A stretch of DNA of 64,000 nucleotides, from contig CM040085.1 of assembly GCA_022496805.1 (NCBI GenBank), positions 13,545,811-13,609,810 on the forward strand, read 5' to 3'. Positions 35,191 through 48,184 of this stretch are shown piece by piece; the stretch's first letter is position 1, and the number at the start of each line of letters is the position of its first letter. Both the position numbers and the translations under genes were made by a program. This DNA is from Pohlia nutans (lineage: Eukaryota > Streptophyta > Bryopsida > Bryales > Mniaceae). Under the pieces are notes generated by a model, which made no database searches, had not been told where the DNA came from, and worked only from the letters and a program-made list of their open reading frames with translations.

Positions 35191-36369
35191 TTTTACTTAG
35201 TATCATTGGCAACATCAATTAGCAAAACTATGTCGTTGTTTATGAGTTATGACAAGGTTCTACATGAAGATTTGCCGGCATTAGGTGGGGCTAACGCCAC
35301 ATGTGTTTCGGGGGGAGGAGCACTGGTGGTATTTTAGAAACGACGTGCAATAAAATATAGGATATTTAATATTCATTTGAGATAAAATTTTGAATTTTTT
35401 TAGATAAAATATAGGGACCAATTAATGTTGGAAACAATTTATTAAAAATACTATACTATATAATATGTGCTATTTTATTTTATTTTAATTTAAATGAACC
35501 TATAGATATAAATATCCTAAGTTGAATATCACGGAGGTTCAGATTGGATGAATGGAAAATTGCATTTTTCCAATGTTAAAACAATTGTGTTTTTTAACAC
35601 TATATATTTTTGCCTTTTTGGTTGCAATTTATTGGAATTCACCATTACAATCTTGTTGGTGTATTTTTGTTTGATTGTGTTTTTTCTTCTTGCCATACCA
35701 CAACAATGCAATTCCTTTATCAAGAAATCCAATTCACAATTCACCCCCGCCCTTTTCCAAAAACAAAAACAATTTTTTTAAAAACTTTGCAGCTAGGCTA
35801 CTAAGAAATTATAAGTTAAACAAGATATTTAATATTAAGTGCATTCTTGATTTCTAACTACCTATAGGGTGTTAAAAGATCAAGGCTTTGTAGATTTTTT
35901 TCTACTTAAGGAGGTCTAATGTTCTAATTTTCAAAGATAATACCTCCCTTAAAAATAAATGGTTATCTTAGGTGTCTCCAAAAAATTACTATAATTACTT
36001 CCCTAAGTTTATAACTTGGGGTAGCAACTCCTATTATTAACTAACTACAGGGCGGACCATGGTTAATAAGTTACTAAAGGGTGGGTTCTAAACGAATCTA
36101 AGCTTATGCATTATAAGAATATTAAGAAAACAAGTGGATTAGTAGTATTTATGAATTATAAGCATATATATAAGCATATATGTGTATTGATTATATAATA
36201 AGTATATGAATTGTGTTATAAAACTATGCAATGCTGCATAAGCATATAAAGTATGAATAATTATGTAATAAGTTATGTTATGTTACACAAGTAAGTTACG
36301 TGTGTACTGCTCGGGAAAAATTAAAGTCCGACTCTTGATTTTCGGTCTGACCAAAATTAGCAACAACTT
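35191..36369. other. Very AT-rich intergenic DNA
   Basis: No gene. Short frames at 35529-35857 overlap on both strands and look random. Confidence 0.4.
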
Positions 36370-37270
36370 ATAGTAGACATGCCAATGACCGCACATGCAA
36401 TACTCAAATCTTTCCCCAAGAGAATGTAGAAACTTACAACATCTCAAATTTTGAAAGATTGTGGTATGTCAAGTTGGGATTTGCTTTAAAAAATCACACT
36501 CAAAAATGCCCGAGTACGCAACTCCTATATTATACGCAGGGGGCATCGGTATTAAAACAGCTTAGAGGTTGGCTTTTGTAAAAATTATATCAAATTATGT
36601 ACAAAAAAACAGATCAAAAAGTTAGGTGAAGACCAAATTAAATAAAATGAGATGTACAAAATGTTGGGTTGCATTCTTATTAAAAAAAAAGCTCCACATT
36701 GTATATAAAGAATTGAAAACCTATGTATAATTATTAAAAATCCATATGAGAAGTTGCCTCCAATTAAAATTAAAAGTCATTTGCAGTGATTTATTCATAA
36801 TAAAACAATTTTGAATTTTTATTAAAAAGCCCAAAAAGTTGGATAGCTTGGCCTATGCTACATGTATTAAAAACTCATATAATTAGGTTATTAATGCTAA
36901 AATTGTCTTCAAAGAATATTTAGTTCCTGTATATAATTACATTTTTAGATTCCTTGTTAAAAGGGCTACAAGAGTTTCTTACATTAAAACAAGTTATATC
37001 ACTTGAGATTGAACTAAAATGCAATATAAGTGATTATAATCAGGGGCATATAATACAGGAGTTGCGTACCCGGGAAAAAATGTTTTGTACAGTAACTTTT
37101 ATTGCACGTCAAACACATTGGGTATGATTTTTAATGAAAATTTACTTGGAGCCTTTCACCACACGGCGGGTGGTGATTGGGCGATATCTTACATTTCGAT
37201 TGGAATTGTGCAGTGAAACTGTGGGGTCATTGGCATGTCTACTATGATTAGAACTGTGCGATCATTGGTA
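36370..37270. mobile_element. Second ATAGTWGACATG element, interrupted
   Basis: Reverse orientation of 32798-33106, broken by the insertion 36509-37074. Confidence 0.6.
36509..37074. mobile_element. hAT-like insertion with CCCGRGTACGCAACTCC ends
   Basis: 566 bp; inverted termini of about 30 bp. 8-bp duplication CAAAAATG / AAAAAATG (36501-36508, 37075-37082; 7 of 8). The empty site in the sister element reads catttttgagtg near 32975. Confidence 0.75.
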
Positions 37271-38024
37271 TGTCTACCATACTTAGGCCAAGCTTCCCAA
37301 CTGAAGTTCAAGGTGCGCAGCATACAGTTAATTACAGTTTTCTAAAGATTTGAATCCTGGTTTCTTGAATTTTACTTTACCTTTTATGCTTGAGGCCAAG
37401 TGAAGTTGATTCAAGTAAAAGAGTGCCTGGGCTGTCTCTTGTGATTATGTGAGATATGCACTCCTAATACAAAAAATAAATGTAGATCTGAATTCAATGT
37501 CTGGTTCTAAAGTCGGTCTAAACGAATGCCACCAGTTCTATAATTCGCCTTGGCCTGATAATTGTTTGAATATCATTTACATACCAAATCATCATTGATG
37601 ACTCCTTTACGTATGGTGTCCCTCACTGCGAGAAACTAAAGCATGCAAATTTGTGATAAAACAGATTGGACCAGAAATCCATTGCAGAAAATGGACAGCC
37701 ATATAAACAGGAGTAACTGAGTACTCCGTACTTAATTTATATATATATATTGATCCTCAAGAGCAGAATCGAAACAAACGGTGTGCGCCAATGCAATCAG
37801 ACCAGTTTGCATTTTTCATATATATTTTCAAAACAATCTGATAACAAATGAATAATTCTAGGCTTGTCATGAAGGCACTATTCCAACGATGTACTCAACA
37901 AATACACACACTCTACATTAATATAAAATTGAGAAGAGCTTAGGCCGGATACCTTTCTTCTACTAATGTCACTCTCTGTCACTGTGACGTGAGAACTGAA
38001 GTAAGTAACAATACTATTCCAGAC

Positions 38025-38245
38025 ATGCCGGAACGACGGAGTGCGAACATCGGATCGATATGTCAGCCGATTGTTGATATGCACATGTGCAGAGATCATG
38101 TGCCGCAGATTGGGCAACGTGTTTTCGGGCAATAGTGATCGGGTATTTTTGTGCCATCTGGTTCAGAGTTATGTGGCAACAGCTTCTGCACAACTTGTGC
38201 CGCCATGACCTCTGCCGATCGCGCGCTGGGCTCTTCACGCACTGA
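38025..38245 (+). pseudogene. Frameshifted relative of the 57.2-kb small membrane ORF
   Basis: Aligns with 57271-57470 (MPER start, CRSCAxxW, IGYF.AI.FRVMW.QLLHNLCRHDLCRS). A 2-nt insertion after the second CAYATG.. Met region (cagagatc against cagatc) breaks the frame from the ATG, leaving the C-terminal part open from about 38095. Confidence 0.3.
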
Positions 38246-39236
38246 TACAAGATGAATGATCAACTGGCCAAAGATTGACACCGACGCAGTGCTGTACGTA
38301 TAAAGCAACGTCTTCACTGCTCACTCAGATCATATGAATGGGGGCGATTATGCATAGAAATCAGTCACGCTACTTGCCAAGAAAGACGTATATATGAAAG
38401 CTGATCGATCAATTGAGTCACTATGCAAAGCTGATGAATCAATAGGTGAGTGTTGCACTTCTGTTCGGATTGAGCTCATTATATACATGCAGTAAGCACG
38501 ACCTGGCAGACAAACTCGATTTTCAAACTCCGCTTGATTCATGACAAGATTACGATAACAATGGTCATGAACCTTCCAGTTGCAGACTTAGAATCGCGTC
38601 CCCAACCGGCTTGTTGATGTCCTGCGACTCCAGACTATGTAAATATCAAAACGATTGGAAGTTTAATCACGACTAGCAAGCATTGGCAGACGATCATGTT
38701 ACTAACAGGACACCTAGCTGACTGCCGGCATGCAGACACGCAGACACGGACGTTATAACATTATCATCAACGAAGGTGTGTAATTGGTCAAATCGTCGCC
38801 AAATTGCACAAACTAAATTTGGTGAAGTCTGCGCCGCAAAGTTACTTGATTTTCTAGGAAGTTGTCTTGCTAGTCAACGTTCACTGGAACAGCTACCAGG
38901 AACGTTCACTAGTGCATGGAAATTGCGAACCCAATTGCGAATCCAACAATTTGCGCCGACTTATAAGCGATTGTTGACCCTGATCGATCATGTCAAAAAG
39001 AGTGGATTGATTTGCCGGAGCAAGCTTAGGCCGGTGGTGGGCGGTTCTTCCCGCACATAATTTTGCCAGAGCTGATAAGTTACATTGAGTGCAGTATCTA
39101 GGAAGTTGTACTGTTGAAAGTGTCTGTCTAGCTTTCTTCTGAACACCATGATCTTCGGATTGACTGTCTTGCAATGCAAGTGCCTCATTAATTGGACAAC
39201 AATTGTCCGGCGACAAGTCGACTGTTAGTCGAAAAT

Positions 39237-39320
39237 GTCGGTACACAAACCACCACCAGTCGGTACACAAATCACCACCAGTCGGTACACAAATCACCAC
39301 CAGTCGGTACACAAATCGTC
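39237..39320. repeat. 22-bp tandem repeat, about 3.7 units
   Basis: Unit tcggtacacaaatcaccacc plus ag. The sister blocks have only about 1.5-2 units at 56218-56275 and 58410-58450, so it expanded in this copy. Confidence 0.85.
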
Positions 39321-39386
39321 CAGGGCCAATAAGTCACACTCACGAGTGCCTGGGCTATCTGTGCATGAATGTGATTATGTGAGATA

Positions 39387-39653
39387 CCGTAGTACCATAG
39401 CTGGGTCGCCACCCCAAGGAGGAATATTTAATATTTTTTGAAAGATAAGGTTTGTTCCTCAAAAAATGAATTTCTTGGCTTTCCTTTTAGAGCAAAAGAT
39501 GATTAAAAATGGCCCAAAATAGCTTAGAAACAGCAAAATATAGCTAAAAATAATTTATTCTATTTTTTGTTTTTTTGGTCCTCATAATTTCCAATTTTTT
39601 TACGTTTTTTATTTTTTGAATTATTTTTTGGCAACCCAGCTATGGTATTACAG
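39387..39653. mobile_element. TA-flanked (mariner/Stowaway-type) MITE
   Basis: 267 bp; ends CCGTAGTACCATAGCTGGGT and, inverted, CTGTAATACCATAGCTGGGT. Flanked by TA (39385-39386, 39654-39655). Empty sites gagatatgcactcc occur at about 37451 and 56321 in related DNA. Confidence 0.8.
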
Positions 39654-40524
39654 TATGCACTCCTAATTAAAATATGTACATCATTCAATTTCTGGTTTCA
39701 TAGTCTGTCTATACTAGTGTAAACCAATGTTGGTCTAGTATTATGTGAAATGAATCAATCAGAGTCATTATGAGAAGTGGTGGACTTCAAATTTACAGAT
39801 ATTTAGAATAAATCACTATCTAAGGTTTTACTATAGAAAGATGTCATATCATATTAACACTAGTCTAAACGAATACCACTAGTTAATTAACTCGTTTGGA
39901 CTAGGTAATCGTGAAGTAGGGCAAGTTACGAAAGATAATCCCCAGGTTAGTACATACTGAGCCGCGGAGCGGCAAGGAAGGTATTCATCTGCTCATCATC
40001 TTTGATGTGTTGTCCTTCACAATCTCCTTAGAATAATTCTTGATCCCTTCATCTAATACACTATTTTTATTCTCAACAATTAGAATATATTCTAATATTT
40101 TGAACTTATTTTAATAATGAATTGTTCATTTCTACAATTATTTCTACACTTTCATTTTTCAATAGTAATCATATGAAAACTTGCCTATAGTACATACAAT
40201 AGCTTTGTCAAAGAGTATTGGATAGGGTTTCATTTGAGAAAATTTCAAAGGCCAACCGTCGTTAGAAATTTAGAAACCCTAATTTCTTCCACAATTGCCC
40301 CGAGGATAGCCATAATAGCCAAGCTTGAGAGAGACTACGAGCTCATGCACATGCTGGTGGTAAGGTGGTTTGAGATGAACTTCATCCGCCCTCGCTAATT
40401 GGCAGTTTTGAGCTCCGCTACGCTTAGCGACTCCGTGACTTTCATGATTTCTTACCTTTCACAGGTTTTTAGGTTCATCATTTCTTTTTAACAAACACCC
40501 GACATTAGAACAAATGTTCGATAA

Positions 40525-41192
40525 TGAGCGTTCTCATGGTACGGGTGAGTGAAAAAAGTAGTCCAAAGCGATGGATTTTCGGAAAAAATGGACTTTGAAA
40601 ATTCTAGTTAATTTTTGGTAAATGATGGATGTATGAGATTTTGAAGGTTTTAGGGGTATAAGGGATATTCACAAAATGATGTTTTTGACTCGGTTTATTT
40701 TTGAGCTAGTACCTTGCTACAACTACATTAGTAAAAAATACGATGTATTGTTTTAATTAAATGTAGTGTAAAAAGGATCGTAAATAATTAGAATTTTATT
40801 AGTCAAAGTTTTACATGGTCTCATGTGACTACATGTTGAATAATTACAAAATTATATTCTAAAATTAGAATCCTTCCATTCCATAATATTTAATAAGCCT
40901 CGAAAAGCTAAGAATGAAATAATGTGCAAGATCATGGAACTTATATGAAGGGTTTGTTTCTTAAAACACATGTACGTATGGTGATTTAGTGAAACATAAA
41001 ATTTATATACAAAAAATAGCGTGGGAAGGGCAAAAACCATTCAAATATCATTTTCTACGGTAAACAAGTTTTTACATTGTTATTACAAACCAAATTTATC
41101 TAATTAAAGAGATTTTTACCACTACATTCACTACTTCAAAAAGTAGTACTTCATATTGAGGCCTTTTACTCACCCATATCATGAGAACGCCC
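40525..41192. mobile_element. Tourist-like (PIF/Harbinger) MITE
   Basis: 668 bp; termini TGAGCGTTCTCATGGTACGG / (inverted) GGGCGTTCTCATGATATGGG. TAA at 40522-40524 and 41193-41195. Confidence 0.7.
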
Positions 41193-41410
41193 TAATGTTT
41201 GATATCACATGCTTATTGATATAACCATAGTTGCTATGTTTTCCTTCTATTGGACTTGGCAAGCTCATTTGGTTTTCAAATGAAAATGAGATCATTAAGC
41301 CAGATCAAATATATTGAAAAGTAACATCAGAAGAAGCCATATGATGTTCATTGTAAAAGAATCCTTCTCTTGTGTATTGTTTAGCATTTGTGCTTGCAAT
41401 TAGGATTAAA

Positions 41411-42234
41411 GGGCGTTTGTATGGTAGGGTCCACCAACTGCTCTTGGTGCACGAACTACATCTCGGTGCAGATTTGTGCATTTTGAGCATCTTGTGTCAA
41501 AAGCTAACATTCAACTGAAGCCAATTTAAAAATTATGTAGCAATGATTCAATGAAAAATGAGTGAATCAACTTCTAGATTTATGTACACATTAACCAAAA
41601 AATAAAATTTTAGAGTGTTGAAATGATTTTATGTTGAAGATTTTGAGTATCAAAACTCCCATTCTAATAACAATTTTACCAATTTATGATAAAAGTTTAA
41701 ATGTAAATATAGTTCAAGTTGATTCTATGTTTAAATTCTAAAAATAAACCAACTTGAAAAAATTCATTCTCAAGCACATTCAAAAAAGAAATCCATCAAA
41801 AAGGTTTAAAAAAATAGAGAAACAATTAATCCCTCCCAAAAATAACACACTTTGAAATTTGAAACTTTAATCAATTCAAAAAAAATTGAAAAAATTGGAA
41901 GATATTTTTCTTCGCATATTCAAACATAGGAAAATTTATAGCTCAAACTCCATCTACAACCCTCTTTTTTCTTTATTTTTTAGAACTTGGGGTACATATT
42001 CTTCTTGTGACAGTGCACTAGTTTACCCTTTCTTTCATCTTCTATAAAATTATAATGCCAAATTTTCAATTATCTATCAAAAATTTGTTCTCTTTTATCG
42101 GTATGGTTCATCCTATCACTTTAGATTTCACAAAAATGTTTTTCTTTCTTTGAAATGGATTTTTCAAATTTTCAAATTCCTAAAAAGAGTGCACAGTGAC
42201 AATAATTCTAGTGGACGGTACCATACAAACGCCC
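41411..42234. mobile_element. Probable Tourist-like MITE, GGGCGTTTGTATGGTA ends
   Basis: 824 bp; inverted ends GGGCGTTTGTATGGTA..GT and complement. Flanks AAA/TAA, so the target duplication is only approximate. Confidence 0.6.
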
Positions 42235-44864
42235 TAAATTTTTCTTTTGTCTAATGCACAAGTTGGAGCAAATGTCATGGTGCTCAATCTATCTATTTTT
42301 TTATTTTAATACATCCTCTATTTTTTTTAAATTATAATATTTTATGCAAGAGGAAGTACATAATGTTCACACTTGGCAACCACAAACAAGTTAGAGATGG
42401 CTAGCCTCTTCACCCTTAAAATTCTAAGGTATTTCTCATTATTAAGCATCATCTTTGTCTCCATAATTTTTCTTTTTTTTAGAATATTTTAATTGCTCCA
42501 TTTGTAGAATGTAGATATTATCAAAATGAACCCAAAGATGTTAAATTTTACTCCAATGGACCAATTTATCACATTTTTCCACTGCTCCAAAGTACATCAT
42601 AAAAACACGCTTTCTATTACTATTTATGTTTTTTCTCAAATTCAGATGGCGAGATGAGCCTCAAATTAGAATTAGAAAATCTTACATTCTATGAATAGAA
42701 GATTTCATTTTACAAAATGAAAAAAAATCAACATAATTGAATAAAAACTCAAACTTTAGATTTGTGTACTGTAAAAAGGTTTGTTGAATTTTAATGAAAT
42801 GCAATCTTTTGATGTCTATTTATCATTCAATATTGACCATTTTCACAAACGAACAACTTCAATAAATGCATAATTTAATTTGACTAAGGTTGTAATTTGA
42901 AAGGTTGGTTTAGAATAGAAATTTAAAGTACTATATTGAGTTTTAGTAATCTAAATGACCTCTCATCTACATTTTGCATCATTATTGTGAAGTCTTTTTA
43001 AGGACGAAGATTCTTGATTTTAAAATGACAAATTCAATAAGTCATATTGTAAAAAATATAATTTAGATGAAATAAATTTTTGTATCAACATGAAGGAAGT
43101 AAAAAAAATGATATGAAGTAAAAGAAATTCATGTGAAGTAGCTGGCGGCGAGCGTGGCGGATGGTAGAGCCTGGCCTATGGGCGGGAATTCTCTAATAAA
43201 ATCCCTCCCAAACATTAAAGTTTGGGGACAAATTTTCCCCCTATTTTGGGCCGGTTGAGGGCTTACCTAAAAAAACTAGCCCCTTTTCTTATGGATTTTT
43301 CCCAAGTAGGTCACTCTAAACTACTTTTGGCGTTGTAGGCCCCAAATTTGAAAAAACCGCCAAAAAAAGCCCAAGCTACAATCTCCAAAATCGAAATTTC
43401 AAAGAATTGGAGCCTCGTGTGAATAGTGTTCTCATTAACTTCAAGGAGGAATAAGTCCAGGGTTTCATGTATCGTTGGCGGGTACTGAAAAGTTGGAAGC
43501 TAACGATTTACCACCGAAATGGGCAAATCAATGAGTTTGTTTTCCATTCTTACCAAAATGGGTACAGCCGTACAACATGGGTGGTTCTTGAGACCTTGTT
43601 TCTTGTCTTTTAGCGACTTTCAGTAGCTCGATCTTCACATAGAAGCCTACTCTTAGCACGGGGAGGGTGGATGGACCCCCTCGCTCGTACCAATCATTTT
43701 TTTGGTTTTCTCATTTTTGAGGGTCTAGGTGGTTTTTTTGGAAATTTTAATTCTAAATTTGGGGTTTGTGACCCCAATCCCAGTCCCAATCTTGTCTAAG
43801 ACTACCCACCATGTCCAAAAATAGGGGCAAAATTTTGTTTTTTATCTCGGGTACAAACGAGGGAGTCACTCTGCCCAATCCTTAGAGCATGTTTTCATTG
43901 TGGAGGTGGAACTGGATGGGCCTCTTGGTTGACTACAGATAATTCCCCGAAATAACTTTCAAATCCTTACATGAGCCCAGAAAGAAGAATATTAAATAGC
44001 AGGAGAAAGAGACTCACCATGAGGTTAGTCTACTATAATTAGATTGTAGCAATTCTGATGTGTTCGTCCACTTCATTATGATGATCGTTTGTCGATTCAC
44101 ATTTTTTTTGGTTCTGAAGTATGTCCCATAGAGGACAATGGTAAACTCGACAGCTAGCCTTTCTTATGCAAGTTGATACCGATTTAAGTTTGTACCGTGG
44201 CATTTGCTTGAGGACACTAGGTTGAAATAGCAGAAGGGAGGCAAAAAGCGAAAAAGAGGACATGCATGCATGCGGTTAAACGGTGCAAGAAAGAGGAGCC
44301 TGAGCGGGAAGAAGAGGAATGTCGCAAGGTTAGTGTGATTTCGTTTCAAACAACTGCTATAACATGTGTAGTATTCTATGTGGTCATTTAATAATGAATT
44401 GTTCAATTCTACAATTAATCCTACATTTTCATTTTTCAATAGTAATCATATGAAAACTTATCTATGATGTACATACAATAGCTTATGCATGATCAATAAA
44501 AACTTTTCAAACTATGTGTGATCATAATATATCAAATATTAAAGAGGTTGTGCCTTTTCAAACAAGCATTAATAGTACTTTAAGAAATTTTATACAATGA
44601 TGGGTAGTCAAATGCATCAATGAGAGTGGTCCACTTTGAAAATCTGTTATTCATTTACAAAACTTGTTCAAGTCATGATTGTTGTGGCTCATCAATTGGA
44701 AACCATTTCAACAGCTCACTCATTTCCTCTGTAAACTGTAAAACTGTTCACAGAATGCGAAAAAAAATGGTTTATCCTGATCAGCGGAAAAAACAACATA
44801 GAAAGAGTGATACCAGTTCTAATCAAAATAGTCTTCAAGGCTCACGACCACTATACAGGTCCAT
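42235..44864. other. AT-rich intergenic DNA with a Mutator-MITE relic
   Basis: 43165-43450 resembles 554-837 in reverse (ccctattttgggcc, cccaagtaggtc..., attaacttcaaggagg) but its ends are degraded. No gene supported. Confidence 0.4.
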
Positions 44865-45022
44865 CACTAGAGCAGATGCGTTGCTTCTCACTCAGAATAG
44901 TGTAAGAGTTCACTATACACACTTGTCCTATGTGACAAATCACACTCACCAAGTTTTGAGCGCAAAGTGACACCGTCTGACTCACCTAGTGAATGACAAA
45001 GAGACGCCTTCTCCTTGTAGTG
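44865..45022. mobile_element. CACTA-like MITE at the F-box gene 3' end
   Basis: 158 bp; starts CACTAGAGCAGATGCG, and the inverted end starts CACTACAAGGAGAAGGCG. 3-bp duplication CAT (44862-44864, 45023-45025). Same family as 3023-3201. Confidence 0.8.
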
Positions 45023-45034
45023 CATGGAAAAACA

Positions 45035-46444
45035 TTATGCCAAACTCACTCTCTTTGCCGAACTGTGTTCAAGCTTTAAGTTGCTTTTGAAACTCGGCTC
45101 AAAACTGAATGTGACGGGGTTGCAGGTGTAGAAATTCGATTCCCCACTTCCATTCCAAGTTGGCGAACTCAACTTCCCAGTGCATTTTCCAGTCTGCATG
45201 TCGTAAATGTCGCCGGTGTGCTCTATGGTGTTGAATATACACATCTTTCCTTCCCCAAATGGTACGCAAGTATACTCTGGATAAACCTGAAGCCCTACCT
45301 GACTGCCAAATCTCCTCTCCGTCAACACATTCCTCCACCTGGCCATAGAACTACTTAAACCAGCATTGGTGTGCATCACGAATTCCAGGACGTCGATGCG
45401 ACGCTCCAATGTCCTGTGTGCATTATACGGATTCTCCTCAATCTCTGAAAACACCACAATCTCTCCGTTGATGTTTTCCACTTGCAAAGTGTTGAAGTTT
45501 TGTGCTATCGGCAGAGGGCATGCCAGATGTGACAACCATTTCCCCTCTTTCACACTGTATGCCAGAAGACCTCTGCCACGATCTTCATCTAGAAAGGCGA
45601 TGCAATACACAATTCCGTCCTTGTATGCGCCCGTTTGATGCTCATTCAAGGCAAACAGAGGCCCAGGCAACTCCTCGTTGACTTTCCACTTTGAAGCGCG
45701 AGAATCGAAAACTTCGGTGATCTTCGAGAGACGATTGTCGCCAACTACCCTTGCACTTCCGGCAACGATAACCTTGAATGAATCTCCCGTTGGAGAAACA
45801 ACCATGTGCATAAGCACTGGACTTCGTGGATGGTTCAGAGGCGGCAGCTCCCTCCACCTTCCCGTCAGAGGATGGAATATTACCATCTTCTCACAGGATG
45901 GCACCTGTGAGGAGGTTATTGCCTCGTTGAGTGCAGAGATATAGACACACATGAACCCGCCAGCTCCACAAATGAAATGATCCTTGAACAACTTGGGATC
46001 CAGGCCTGGGAGCATTGCAAACGGCGGCAGCTTCCTCCATGCTTTGGCATCCAAGTCATAGCCAGCACATCGCCAGACTCTATCATCGTGAACGGTGTGA
46101 TGTAGCGCTGTGAGCAGTCCCTCCCGGGGATGCATGTTCTTTCGGCAAGCGTCAAATCCATCACCCTCGATGCGAGCTTTGAATAACTTGCACACTGTCT
46201 TGGCCCGAAACACGTCCTTGTAGTCGAGCCTTGCCAAGATGTTGTCCTGAACCTCGTCGGGTAATTTATCGAAGAATCTGTCTTCATTGCCTTGGTACAG
46301 CGGTGAAGTCTCATCTTCTCTGCTGGCGGCTGCTTCAACTGAGTTCTCATCCACGGAGCGTGCCTGTTTCGTTGGCACAGCACGACGCGTCATATAGCTC
46401 CTGAAGGAATCACCACACCCCAGCCACATGTTAATATGTTTCAA
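45035..46444 (-). CDS. F-box/kelch-repeat protein
   Basis: Single open exon of 469 aa. An F-box lies at residues 59-95 (LPDEVQDNILARLDYKDVFR, then VCKLF), the part that would bind the SKP1-type adaptor of an SCF ubiquitin ligase. The remainder, about 105-445, has kelch/galactose-oxidase-type blades: a W-R-xLPP motif near 126-132, TGRWRELPPLNHPR, VFDSRASKWKVNEELP, GGxxxVIVAGS-type strands and YDMQTGKC. Plants have hundreds of such proteins, whose kelch half selects the substrate; the substrate cannot be predicted here. The region before the F-box is short and Ser/Glu-rich. Starts at M1, M6 and M18 are possible; a splice acceptor (CCTTCAG) at codons 13-15 means an upstream 5' exon could replace the first residues. 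A CACTA-like MITE (44865-45022) sits 13 bp beyond the stop, so it is probably transcribed in the 3' UTR. Confidence 0.85.
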   Translation of the reverse strand: MKHINMWLGCGDSFRSYMTRRAVPTKQARSVDENSVEAAASREDETSPLYQGNEDRFFDKLPDEVQDNILARLDYKDVFRAKTVCKLFKARIEGDGFDACRKNMHPREGLLTALHHTVHDDRVWRCAGYDLDAKAWRKLPPFAMLPGLDPKLFKDHFICGAGGFMCVYISALNEAITSSQVPSCEKMVIFHPLTGRWRELPPLNHPRSPVLMHMVVSPTGDSFKVIVAGSARVVGDNRLSKITEVFDSRASKWKVNEELPGPLFALNEHQTGAYKDGIVYCIAFLDEDRGRGLLAYSVKEGKWLSHLACPLPIAQNFNTLQVENINGEIVVFSEIEENPYNAHRTLERRIDVLEFVMHTNAGLSSSMARWRNVLTERRFGSQVGLQVYPEYTCVPFGEGKMCIFNTIEHTGDIYDMQTGKCTGKLSSPTWNGSGESNFYTCNPVTFSFEPSFKSNLKLEHSSAKRVSLA

Positions 46445-47660
46445 GACTCGAGTACGTAGTTAGACTGGACTTAATCGGATGCTGTAGATTGAGCTGATGC
46501 TACAAATTGGTATACGATTCATGACAGAGTACAAAATGAGTGCGTATCCACTCCAAATCAATGAAGCAAATGAAGGATCTAATCCGGAAATCTATTTTCT
46601 GCGCTGTAACTCTATTAATTCTACAGTGCCATGCATCATCACGATCTGATGTCATGTTTTCAACCAGTGTTTCACTCAGCTCATACCATGTGATCACATC
46701 GTCCTAGCTTATTCTACGTTTGGACAAGTTTACATTGTACACGACCGTGAGCTCTTACTCTAGCTTTGCGACTAATATTCAACCCGTACCTTAAAACCCT
46801 ATTTCTCATAATTAAACTCAGATGAATAACAATTACAAACTGCGCAGTTTGACACCAGGCATTTGATTAATCACATAGCCTTGTACAGAAGTAGAGAAGT
46901 TTCGTCAGCCTATAGCGGACTCAGATCGTGACACAATCTTTTCAAATATTCTCGGTATCGACGGAAGTAAAACTTAATGAAAAATATTGGAATCATGCAC
47001 AAGTGAAATTGGAAAGCCTCTACAAGAGTAACAGGGATAAACCCTAAGGACGAAAGCCGTATCGCAGGTAGATTCTTTCCAACGATACTGCTTTACGTCT
47101 TTGAAGAAGATGTACTCTACTTTTCCAATTGCTCTACAAGGCAGGGCAGAGTTTCCCCCTTTTGATTCTTGGGGTCGCATTTGTGTTTTCCTTGGGGTCT
47201 AAGGGTGGCTGGGCTGGAGTTTTTGGGCTGGCTTGGTGCTGGTTCTCTCTTTGCAATGAGGCTTTGGTTTCGTTTGTTCCAAAAAAAACACAAAAAACAA
47301 AAAAAAAGGCAAATGAGGAAACTTACGTCATATGACCTTCAACTGCAGCAACGACAGACTCCATCAGCCCGGGCGCCATAGAAGGGAATCCGTACGTTGA
47401 AATTAACCAAATTAACCAACCAGATGATCGATGATGCCCAAAAGCGCCCGACGAGACCCTCAAGATCGAGAATTGCAAGGAAGAACCAAATGAATTACTC
47501 GTGCACAGCGGCTGAAAGAATCATGCAGATCATTCACGAAAATGCGCACATTGTGACTAATGCATCAGTGATGGCGGAAGAAAGCTCTGCTCCCTCTGGC
47601 TGACGCTTGCCCTGCTTTATACCCTCTCTGCGTAATGGAGTCTGCTCATACGCCCAAGAT
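46445..47660. other. F-box gene 5' region and intergenic DNA
   Basis: Mixed composition. An A-rich tail at 47281-47308 after a G/T-rich stretch could be the 3' end of a retroposed RNA. No second gene seen. Confidence 0.35.
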
Positions 47661-47931
47661 TGTCTGTCAAGCCGTTTGAGAGTCTACCGAGGCTACAGAC
47701 ATTGCGGTACAGACACATGAAGACACAAGTTCTAGACATGGTGGGTCCCACTCAAAATCTCCCATATATTGCGCTTGGTGGGCCCCACTAAAAATCTCCC
47801 CGATATTTCGCTTGGTGGGCCCCGGTTATAACTAAACCTTGGTTGTGTAACTAGGTGGGCATGGAGCGTCGGACGTCCTAATTAATCGGCCACTAGTGAG
47901 CAGACATCCATGTTCAACGGTTGAACATAGC

Positions 47932-48184
47932 CTCGGGGAGGTCACTCTTTGTGTCTTTTGAGTATCACGAGTGAAAGAAGGTGTTTAAATGTACCTTAAA
48001 AAATAAAAGTAATTCTCACTTTAATTAGTAATATTACAAAAATATTCTCATTTCTATTCTTGTTATCAATTTTGAGCATCCTAGATATTAATAATTCATT
48101 TATTAAAATTACCTTCATAGATTTAGTTGGACACTAATTTTTTTTGCACGTTGTTACGAAATATTTGAAAATGTCCTCCCCGAG
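47932..48184. mobile_element. hAT-like MITE, subfamily A, in block X
   Basis: 253 bp; CTCGGGGAGGTCACTC to CCTCCCCGAG. The target duplication is eroded here, but the block X' copy shows GACATAGC / GATATAGC (7 of 8). Confidence 0.65.

Larger units (their letters stand above)
37400..39800. repeat. Block Z, copy 1
   Basis: Matches 52920-56345 and 56810-58500 (landmarks cagcttctgcacaa.ttgtgccgc, gtgtctaggaagttgtactg, atgtcggtacaca). Contains the frameshifted small ORF, a 22-bp tandem array and a TA-flanked MITE. Confidence 0.75.

Noticed and set aside
47161..47310. 3' end of a LINE or processed retrogene (G/T-rich stretch plus A-rich tail)
   Set aside because: The A-rich tail is suggestive, but there is no target duplication and no recognisable coding remnant.
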